A DNA stretch of 64,000 bases from Codonopsis lanceolata (lineage: Eukaryota; Streptophyta; Magnoliopsida; Asterales; Campanulaceae). Below are positions 55,884 to 64,000 of this stretch, piece after piece; position 1 is the stretch's first letter; each line of letters starts with the position of its first letter. The DNA is taken from assembly GCA_013146195.2 (NCBI GenBank), contig CM028377.1, positions 60,822,678-60,886,677 of the forward strand, written 5' to 3'. The notes under the pieces were generated by a model, which saw only the letters and a program-made list of their open reading frames with translations, was not told the DNA's origin and did not search any database. The translations under genes were made by a program, and so were the position numbers.

Positions 55884-57126
55884 TGATGAGTGCAAGATTT
55901 CCACTAATTTTCCTGGGAATTTTCTTTTATTTTGTGTTATTTTTGAGTTAATTATACGTTGAAAATATTATTATTTGTGTTTTTATGCTTAATGTAGGTT
56001 TCCATGCATAATCGAGCTTTTATACGGTGTTTAGCACGAAGTTCAAGATAATTCCGGGCTTTAAAGTTGAATTGGAATTTATTTGGTGAAATTTTGTTAA
56101 GTCTGTTAAGAGTTCTAAGGCAATTGAGGCTTAAGAGAGGCTAACGGAGGCTGAAATCACTAACGGAGGACCAATCTGCAAACCTGGAAGAAGTCTGGTC
56201 GGCGGCGCTAAGTGCAGAAAATCTTAGGGGCACCGGAGCAATTCTTAAAACTTCAAGGGAACCCGTGCAATTTCCAGAGAAGCCTTTTGAGTTGTCGGCC
56301 CTCCAACGGAGCCACGTGGCGCAATCTGCCGCGCCCCCTCCATTAGTGCTGACCCGCGAACTTCTTGATGGATCCGGGTAACCTGCGCCTGCTCTAGCCC
56401 CTTCCAGCCCAACCGCCCACAATTTCACCCGCTCCCTCTTACATCTTTCACCCGTTTCAGCCCAGGGTTGACCCTCGAAATTCCCTTGGTTCTGCCCCAG
56501 CCCCAGCCGTGTCCAGCCAGCCTTATTCTTCCCATTTTGCCCCTAATCTCCTCATGCACTTCCTAAAATGCCCTTAAGCCTTTATGCCCTTTGCTGCCTT
56601 TCCCAATTAAATCCAGGCAGCTTCATTTTTTTGACACAAGTCCCCATTTGGGGCTGTTAGCCCTAAATGGGGCACCACCTCCATTTTCACCAAATTTTCT
56701 CTCATTCCTCCATTAAATTGTTTAACATTGAAGATTTGGAACATCATTTCAAGGGCCAAGGAAGCATTTACAAGGGATTTCAACCCCGAAAACGCGATTT
56801 GTTCGGTTTAATTCTTCCTATCTATATTCTTGATAGTTGTTATAATTTATTGAGTTAATTTATTTTGTAATTGTGGAATTAGTTTGTGCTTAAAATATTT
56901 ATGGAATGCAATTATTTTCTATGTCCAATGTAATGTTTTAATATAATTTATCTCTTTATTTAGTACACAATCATGTTGGTTATTATTTTGTGAAATTAAT
57001 GCTTTTAATTATCTGACCAATAATTAAATTATTTTAGAAATATTTAGGATCCGCGAGAGTTACCTTTATATTTCGGACCAATCAATTTAATAGTTGGTGT
57101 TTTGTGACACACACCGATAGCCAAAA

Positions 57127-60100
57127 TGTGACGACCCGACCCGGACCCCGAGATGGAATCACAAGTCATGTCGTCCAAATAGGACAACAATACATGCAAA
57201 TACTCAATTATAGAAAACGACGTGACGCAACATTTCAGATGAAGCGCGACTCGGCACCAAAGGGCCGGAAATTTTTAAAACTTTTTAAACCTGATATAAC
57301 AATTAAAGACAAGTATATCAATTCATCGGCGACTTTACTACCGGAACCCACACTACACAGTTCATGCAAATATATCTCGACGGCTACAACATGCCGGAGA
57401 AACAACATAATTAAATAAGAGCTAAAGTAATGCCCAGCAGAAGTTTTAAAACATGTGAACCATAATACATCTATACAAGGCTCGGCGTACGTGCGTCGGC
57501 GCTCAAAAATAAGATACAAGTATAGACATAAAACAAATAAACAAAGTTCCCAAGCAAAGTCTAAATGACTTGCTAAACCCAACGTCCTTACAAAAGAGAA
57601 CAAAATAAGGACATCTATAAACCACAACCTCGCCGCGTGCGATCACGGACAAGCAAGAATCTGCTACACCTCAACGAGCGGTACTGATCGGATCTAAAGC
57701 GATAAAGGGAGGGGTAAGTCATAAAGACTTTGTGAGTTAACAATTATGCATGTCATGGCATTATGCAACATATATAGCAAGATATCATCTTTAATATCAA
57801 GTCACTCAAAGCATTCATTTAATAAACACTTAAATCACATATCCATGGTAGCACATTGTTTCACATAAGTGCTATAAAGTAAATCACATATAAGGAGGAT
57901 ATGTTATGGGCCGGTGCCGCACGTAGCTCTGCAATACAAGCGTTAATATTCGTGCCAATGATATTCGTGATGAGTGTATCAAAGTGCCGAGTTCTGCTTT
58001 CGGGTACCAAGCTCTCCATGGTACTTAGACTTGCCAATGTGCTCTCTTGGTTGCAAAGAGGCTACTTCCCCACTGTGGCCAACGGTGGGCGTGTGTGATA
58101 AAAACCCGGTATAGCAACCCATCACTATCACGAGTCCCATAAATCGTGACGGCGATGCATTGTCACACCATTGACTCAACCAAATATGCCAGCTGGACTC
58201 ATGCAATGCCAAGTAGATGTTTACTCGTCATATAATCTCAAATAAGGAACAAGTTCGACAAGAGCGAACTTATTCAACAAGTAGTTGTTTACTCATTTAA
58301 GAAATCACATAGGAATTCGACAAGAGCGAATTCAACATGTCAAATAGATTCATTATTCTATCACATGCTCTCAATCATGCATTTACTTCACACGATCACA
58401 AAAACCGCATAAGAACTCAATCGAGTCTTAAAAGCACACAGACATCAAGGCATAAGCATCAATCCATCTCAAAGTATCGTAAGCTAATTCATTAGTCTAA
58501 CGAACTACATTAAATCGTAGGGATTGATTGTGGAGTCGTTATTGTTCATAACTCCTAATTTCAACTCAGGTGAGTTTTCTAAAATTCAACCAAGTAGAGC
58601 ATTGATACTATATGTATCACATTGCCCTTTTCTAAGTTCTCCGTTCATTTAGAACTTGATAACTAAGCCGTTCATGTTCTTAAACTAGCCTTAAACACAA
58701 TCTCGAGTTTCAAACCCTAGTTTCGGCGATTTTGTTAAACCTTGAATTGAACCGAATTCTTTCACAAGAGTTATTCCCAAGCTTAATACAAACAACATTC
58801 ATGCTTTAATAAATGTCAAAATCATAACTTCATAGAGATTTCATAAAATCATACACATATTTTATATGTTGAATTGGAAGTTTTGTCTTCACAAAAGGTG
58901 TTCATAATCAACCCTAGAACAACTATAATGAAGGGGTCATGCTATATTATTGAACATGAAAATTCTGGGAATTGTCACTCACCTTAGTCCTATGATTAAT
59001 GGAGGAAAGGTTGATTAAAGAGAGGATTGTTGTAGAGAAGATCGAGAGCTTCGATTCGGCGGTCTCGGTTCGACGATCGGACCACCGGATCTCCAGGAAA
59101 TGGTCTCTCAAGTTTGTGTGACCTCCATGGACGAAATTGAGCTTAAGTCTCTGAAGTTCTCTGGTTATGTTGAACACAAATGGCTGGAAGGGATGAATTT
59201 TGTGTTTATATACTTCCCAAGAGGTCCATAATCCAAGTGAAGTGATTAAGAGGCTTTCTATTGGCTAAGGCATGAAGACCATTGATAAGAAATGATCCAA
59301 GGGTCTAAAAGGGTCTTAGACAAGTCAACAAAGATGGCTTTGAGTGACCAAGGTCGGCCAAGGGGCAAGGGTTCAAGAGTCATTAGCCAAATCCACTCAA
59401 AACTCACAAAACCAGATTTTGGAAAACAGACAGTCAATCTTGTAAAATCTACCATAAATATCTCACACCTCCAAATGAGGTGATTATTGATTTTTATGAA
59501 ACTAGACTCTTTAAACTATAGTTTAGCCTTTTAAATTACTCAATTTGGACTTATATTCATCAAAATATGGCTACTACAAGTTCAAGTACAGAAGCTGATT
59601 TCCTGAAAACAGAATTCTGGCACAGCCGTAAGTCAAGACCTAAATGAGGTACTTATACACCTTGGAAAAATACCATATTTTACAGGGAGTATCCTAAAAT
59701 ATGTAGGTAAAACATAATAAAGTTTTAGAAAATTCTCTTTAGTAGATTGGTACCAGAATTTTTCCGAAGTTTATCCAAAACCGGACTGAATCTGTGAAGT
59801 AATATGTTGGTCATCTTATTTCCAAATGCAAGAAGTCTATGAACAATGATTATGCAAGCATGGGAAATACTAGTACACTTGGTTTAGAACTCAAATGAAC
59901 TTCTCGCAAGTTGAAAACACAAACAATACAAGCAACGAAGGCAATCCCGAGAAACCCTAAGGCTCAAACGAAGCAAAAATGCTTCTAAACTCTCAACCAA
60001 GAACACAACAACTAAGATGAACATTATAAACCTTAGATGCAAAGTATTAAGACTCTCATGAGACTTACTAAGGTGCTAACACGTTAATACGAACACCCGA

Positions 60101-60267
60101 AACAACAACAACATGGCATGCAACGCATGGAAGACCATTAGTCTATTATGATCTCAACCAACTCAATGCCAACATGATATGAATGAAATGAAGTCTCTAA
60201 CATGTCAAGATCTATTGTAAACATGTTATAATGATGTCAAACATGAAATGGGGTTTGGGTTCTCACA
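57127..60267. mobile_element. 3.1-kb Gypsy-type solo LTR nested in the previous solo LTR
   Basis: It starts TGTGACGACCCGACCC and ends GGGTTCTCACA, with an exact duplication CAAAA at 57122-57126 and 60268-60272. Length and the TGTGACGACCC start suit the Tekay/Del lineage of chromoviruses, though I rely on general knowledge for this. Frames up to 130 codons inside have no recognisable domains. Confidence 0.83.
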
Positions 60268-60988
60268 CAAAATGAGACTAGGTTTCACACACGATCGAAC
60301 CACCTTAGCCATTCGCGAGGTCGGGGAGGTTAAGATTGACTATAAGATGTGAGAGGTCGTAGTTAACCAATTTTATTTGTCTCGGCTACCAACATGAATT
60401 GTAGAAAAATATAGAAAGTTTCTTTTTGCGAAGTATTACCCATACACTTAGTTATTATTGTGTGTTCTTAATGCTTTTAATGGCGTAGCGAACCATTAGA
60501 TGACCACTAGAATGATAGGATACGAAGCGAAAGCCCTTCCTGTTATTCCGAAAATCACAATAGTAGTTTGCGTGGCGTAAGACCGAAAGGAGATCGTGCG
60601 TAGATAGTCTTTGGATGCTTGTTTACACATGCAATTATTTTCTCCCCTATGTTATGTGTTGCGATGATATGAGCCCGTAGCAAGGTTGAGAGATAACTAG
60701 ATTTGCTATATGTAACGAAAGCCCGTAACAAATAAAATAGCGCGTCCGACTACCAAGACTTGAGTTAAAGAAAAGCAAAAAGATGATTAAATTAAGCACC
60801 GGCTAGACTAGAAAAAATGCGTTCCTATATTTCTATCTTGATTTGTTGTTGCCAAACCACCTCTGCTTTAGTTTAGATTTAATTGCTTTCTAGGTTGTTT
60901 ATATTTTTAGATTTAAAAATTCTCTCTCTAGAACACCTCTCTCTCTAGGGTTGCCGGCTCTTGTCCTAGGGTTTCTTGCGCTGCCGCC

Positions 60989-61705
60989 ATGGCGGCTGCA
61001 GCCATGGAGGCCCCTCCTCCAGCGCCGCCTTCCCCAACTGCCAAGAAATCCTTTGCTTCCTTGTTCACATCAGCCCCTTCAAACAGTTCTATTAATCTTA
61101 TTCCACCTTCTACACATAAAGGCGAACCAGCTCTTAAGCTCACCCCGGACATGGTTGCCATCCTCTCAAAACCCTTCAAACATGCCTTGGTGGGAAAATT
61201 TTCACATGGTCGTCCCTCCCTCGAAACTATGCGCAAGGATATCCTCATGTTCGGCCTTAAATCTGGGGTTACTCTAGGCCATTTAGATAATAAACATGTC
61301 CTCATTCAAACAACCCATGAAGCGGATTATCAAAGATTATGGATCAAGGACCAATGGTTTGTCGGATCGTATCCAATGCGAGTATTTAAGTGGACGCCAG
61401 ACTTCAGGCCGGAAGTAGAAAGTCCTATTGTTCCTGTCTGGTTTTCTCTCCCTTGCCTCCCCATCTACTTGTTTAACAAACAAACTCTTTTCTCCATTGC
61501 TAGCATGATTGGGCAGCCCCTTCTAATCGATAATCCTACTGCAAATCTCACCCGCCCTAGTGTAGCTAGAATTTGCATTGAAATTAACCTCACCAAACCT
61601 ATACCATCTCGCATATGGATTGAAAGTGGTTCTTCTGAAGGTTTTTGGCAGCCTATCGAGGCTGAACGTCTCCCCCTATATTGTACGTTCTTGCAAATTC
61701 TCTAA
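60989..61705 (+). pseudogene. LINE ORF1 protein, DUF4283 domain, frameshifted at the zinc knuckle
   Basis: ATG at 60989 sits in a strong context (GCCGCCATGG). An Ala/Pro-rich N-terminus is followed by a DUF4283 domain (residues about 50-200): TPDMVAILSKPFKHALVGKF, then WTPDFRPEVESPIVPVWFSL and LPIYLFNKQTL. This is the RNA-binding-like domain at the start of plant L1-type ORF1 proteins. The expected CCHC knuckle should follow EAERLPLYC. A frameshift near 61690 breaks it, and in the restored frame the Gly-His of the knuckle is missing. Its normal role is to bind LINE RNA. It looks inactive. Confidence 0.85.
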
Positions 61706-62490
61706 TCGTCAAGCAGACAAATCCAAAGATCATACGCCTGTTGCTCCTAATGCTTCCCCTCCCGAGGAATTTAAAGGTAATACGGATAATCGTAAGATGA
61801 CTTGGAAGCCCAAAGTCATAAACATGTCGATTTGGTGACATCCCTTCAAAAGATATGCCATCTTGTTCGAGCCCTAAACTCCGCCATCAGATTTGATCTC
61901 TCCTGAAGGCACCAAAGCCCCAAAGACAAGATAATACCTCCTCTCAAAATGATGCAACAGCGATTCCTCAAGGTATGAACGGTTCCAACTTATCGAATAC
62001 CCCTCCTGTTGATAGGACAAGGCCCGTTATTGATGAGAATGTCTTACCTAATGATCCTGATGTTGATGCAGCCAAGCAACCTACTCCCGCTCAGGTCCCC
62101 CCACCAGCTAATAATAATGATTGTTGTCATGCAAAGGAAACCCCCATCGAGAATATCCCAAGTACTGTTCAAATTGACCTCACAGAAAGTAACCGGTCCC
62201 CAATTCAAACACCCCCATCTCATAGTCATAAAAATCTTTCTTCCAACCTGAGCCCCAATTCCCTCCCTTTCAGTCCTTGTATAAATACCCAAGCCACTAT
62301 GCAGACCAATTCTCCTTCTCAGCCCTGTCATCCTATGAACATTGTCTCCCCTAATAAATTTGTCGTTCTACAAACTTTTGAAGAGGAAGATTCCGATAAC
62401 GATCATGCCCAATTTGATGCCCTTGATCTTGATACCCCAAGTCTCAGAAGGTCGAAGCGTCGTACGAAGAGTCGTTATCGTAATTATTAG
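61706..62490 (+). pseudogene. LINE ORF1 C-terminal part, frameshifted
   Basis: After the knuckle the frame changes at least twice. From 61975 it is open for 171 codons through a Pro/Ser/Asn-rich, low-complexity segment. It ends in a basic run (LRRSKRRTKSRYRNY) and a natural-looking stop. The disordered acidic and Pro-rich stretch with a basic end is usual for plant LINE ORF1 tails. Confidence 0.65.
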
Positions 62491-62637
62491 ATTGCTTTCT
62501 TTGTATTATCTAGGTTTAATTTCTTTTGTCAGTTTTTCTCCAAGGTAAGGCTCCTTTGTCCTCCCTTTTTAAGGGTAAGGTTGGTTGTCCCCCTTTAGCT
62601 TGTTTTCCTTTTTTTCCATTTATAAAAATCTAGCCTT

Positions 62638-62646
62638 TTAATAAAA

Positions 62647-62696
<50 letters not shown>
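62638..62696. repeat. A-rich and (TA)n tail of the LINE derivative
   Basis: Eight A residues are followed by about 24 TA pairs. A TA-expanded poly(A) tail marks the 3' end of the retroposed copy. Confidence 0.9.
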
Positions 62697-62700
<4 letters not shown>

Positions 62701-62871
62701 GATTTTAATTCAATTTATTTTCGCTCAAATATAATTAGTTAGTATAATTTCGGTACTTAGTTAGAGTGAGAATTACGCGCATTCCTCGTGGGATCGACTC
62801 GTACTTACGAACTTTATTACTTGATACGGTCCGGTAATCTTGCCCGTGTTACGTTCGCGCACATCACTATT

Positions 62872-63593
62872 TGCTAGTTACCTTCTTGAAAGGTGATGTT
62901 CATATGACCATCTTAATTTACGTTGATGATTTAGTTATTGGTGGTAATGATTTTGTTGCAATTCATCGGTTCAAAACATATTTGCAAACCTGTTTTCATA
63001 TGAAGGATCTTGGTCCGCTCAAGTTTTTCTTAGGACTTGAAGTGGCACGGAACGCTACTGATATTTTTTTATGTCAGCGCAAATATACGATGGACATACT
63101 ATCTGAGACCGAGTTATTAGGCACCAAGCCCGCTGGAACTCCCATGGAACTAAATCATCATTTGGCTCTTGTTAAAGGGGCTATGATGGAATCTCCGGAG
63201 CGATATCGCCGTCTTATTGATCGTCTCATCTATTTGACTATCACCCGTCCGGAGCTCTCCTATTCCGTTCACATTCTTGCTCAGTCCGTGCACCAGCCTC
63301 GCACTGAACATTGGGAGGCTGCCTTGCGTATAGTTCGTTATTTGAAGTCCAATCCCGATCAAGGCATCTTGCTCAGATCTGATTCAGTTTTGCAACTAAC
63401 AGCATATTACGATGCTGATTGGGCTAGTTGCCCTTTAACACGACGTTCCTTGACGACTTACTTCGTGTTTCTTGGTGGTTCCCCAATCTCTTGGAAAACC
63501 AAGAAGCAACCAACGGTTTCTCGTTCTTCTAGAATATCGCTCAATGGCAAAGAACAACTACTTGTGAGTCGAAATGGCTTAAGGGGCTTTTGA
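62872..63593 (+). pseudogene. Reverse transcriptase C-terminal half and start of RNase H of the Copia element
   Basis: It continues from 55883. The YVDDL box (LIYVDDLVIGGND) carries the two catalytic Asp residues of the palm. CFHMKDLGPLKFFLGLEVA, RYRRLIDRLIYLTITRPELS and HWEAALRIVRYLK follow. RNase H begins at AYYDADWASCPLTRRSLT, with Asp in DADWA. A frameshift near 63520-63540 breaks the SRSS-AEAEYR segment, leaving only EYRSMA in another frame. Confidence 0.88.
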
Positions 63594-63871
63594 TCTCTCT
63601 TGGTGTCCATCATACAGCGCCAATGCGCCTCTTTTGCGATAGCAAATCCGCGTTACACATTGCTCAAAATTCGGTGTTCCACGAACGTACCAAACATATA
63701 GAGATTGACTGTCATTTTGTTCGTGATGAACTTCGATGTCGCAATATTGTAACCGCTTACGTTCCTTCTTCGCAACAGCTAGCCGACATCCTCACTAAAG
63801 CCCTTGGGAAACAACAGTTCGATTTTTTGCTCGACAAGTTGGGCATTTTGGATCTTCATGCTCCAACTTGA
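63590..63871 (+). pseudogene. RNase H C-terminal part of the Copia element
   Basis: It contains LFCDSKSALHIAQNSVFHER, TKHIEIDCHFVRDEL and ADILTKALGK, the standard Copia RNase H end, and stops six bases before the LTR. Catalytic Asp residues in FCDS and EIDCHF are kept. It is separated by a frameshift from the rest of pol. Confidence 0.88.
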
Positions 63872-63877
63872 GGGGGG
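63871..63877 (+). other. Polypurine tract of the Copia element
   Basis: AGGGGGG lies directly before the TG of the 3' LTR. Confidence 0.85.
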
Positions 63878-64000
63878 TGTTAGCGTGTATTATTGTTAGT
63901 TATCATTACCTGCACGTTTGTATCTCTATCTTTAATTTGTATCTAGTTGTATCCTTAGATATATTAGGCAGTAACTAACTTGTAGGAGTTTAGCGTTAAT
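63878..64000 (+). repeat. 3' LTR of the Copia element, cut by the window end
   Basis: It starts TGTTAGCGTGTATTATTG. Only the first 123 of an expected 233 bases are in the window. It differs from the 5' LTR at four positions. Confidence 0.92.

Larger units (their letters stand above)
60923..62696 (+). mobile_element. LINE derivative with ORF1 only
   Basis: It has a pyrimidine-rich 5' leader with a TCTCTCTCTAG repeat, ORF1 with a DUF4283-type domain, a short 3' region (AAGGTAAGGCTCC … CCCCCTTTAGCTTG) and a long A/TA tail (62638-62696). An imperfect flanking repeat, TTTAGATTTAAAAATTC before (60906-60922) and TTTAGATTTTAATTC after (62697-62711), is the probable target duplication. ORF2 (endonuclease and reverse transcriptase) is absent, leaving only about 200 bases between ORF1 and the tail. 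Confidence 0.8.
55884..62866. mobile_element. Solo LTR inserted in the Copia reverse transcriptase (about 2.1 kb net)
   Basis: It begins TGATGAGTGCAAG and ends CGCGCACATCA (TG…CA), with an exact 5-bp duplication CTATT at 55879-55883 and 62867-62871. Removing it restores the reverse transcriptase sequence exactly. It holds two later insertions: a 3.1-kb solo LTR and a LINE derivative. No pol frame, primer-binding site or second LTR is seen. The segment GCGCATTCCTCGTGGGATCG near its end is a common feature of plant Gypsy LTR ends, so Gypsy is likely. Confidence 0.85.
52354..64000 (+). mobile_element. Ty1/Copia retrotransposon (Ale/Retrofit-like), interrupted, right LTR cut by the window end
   Basis: The 233-bp 5' LTR starts TGTTAGCGTG. 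The primer-binding site, gag, decayed protease, integrase, reverse transcriptase, RNase H and polypurine tract follow in order, then a 3' LTR from 63878. A solo LTR with two further insertions splits reverse transcriptase at 55884-62866. The element sits in the MULE transposase. The left flank is CAAAT (52349-52353); the matching right flank would be outside the window. The first 123 bases of the two LTRs differ at four positions by hand count. Frameshifts in protease, after integrase and in reverse transcriptase make it inactive. Confidence 0.93.

Noticed and set aside
56141..56428. GC-rich 95-codon minus-strand frame
   Set aside because: It lies in a solo LTR. High GC lowers stop frequency and explains the open frame.
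57235..57627. 130-codon minus-strand frame in the 3.1-kb LTR
   Set aside because: No recognisable domain, and it is inside a solo LTR with exact duplications on both sides.

Overview
The window is AT-rich plant nuclear DNA. The evidence is plant-type Copia retrotransposons primed by initiator tRNA-Met, plant MULE, hAT, PIF, Stowaway and Helitron families, and one intron-containing gene of a plant-specific family. An eudicot is likely from the gene's protein sequence, but the species cannot be named. Nearly all of the window is transposable-element sequence, much of it stacked several insertions deep.

The only clearly intact host gene is at 47776-48507 (+). It is a two-exon gene for a 92-residue atypical helix-loop-helix protein of the PRE/KIDARI/ILI type, a growth regulator that does not bind DNA. 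Two host-gene fragments flank the first retrotransposon: the N-terminal part of mitochondrial ATP synthase subunit delta' (about 50-277) and part of the RNA-recognition motif of a glycine-rich RNA-binding protein (6193-6276). Once the retrotransposon is removed they lie about 170 bases apart, which looks like gene-fragment capture by a transposon.

Layout. 300-6042 (-): SIRE-like Copia element with both LTRs and a GTTTG duplication, internally deleted for integrase and most of reverse transcriptase. 8449-14587: six or more non-autonomous elements with Mutator-like ends, in a row, with interiors built from GCATCG/GATGC words; one carries a satellite block. 17297-22370: a tandem duplication of about 0.8 kb whose second copy holds Stowaway (containing hAT) and a long solo LTR (containing another solo LTR). 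22455-24834: Helitron. 25027-27378: Tourist-like MITE containing a MULE (9-bp duplication, FAR1/MULE-like coding remnant) containing a hAT MITE. 27647-30225: Tourist MITE, then another MULE-like element with a nested PIF element and a 93-bp satellite. 33916-47265: Stowaway, Tourist, PIF and SINE-like copies and four more MULE-like elements. 47266-48512: the PRE gene. 50350-52353: a matching MULE-like end followed by a broken MULE transposase. 52354 to the window end (+): a Copia element interrupted by a solo LTR (55884-62866), which itself holds a 3.1-kb solo LTR and a LINE derivative with only ORF1.

Except for the PRE gene, none of the coding regions looks functional. Element boundaries are supported by target-site duplications read directly from the sequence wherever coordinates of the duplication are given. 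Lineage names (SIRE, Ale/Retrofit, Tekay) are judgments from protein or LTR character and were not checked by search.
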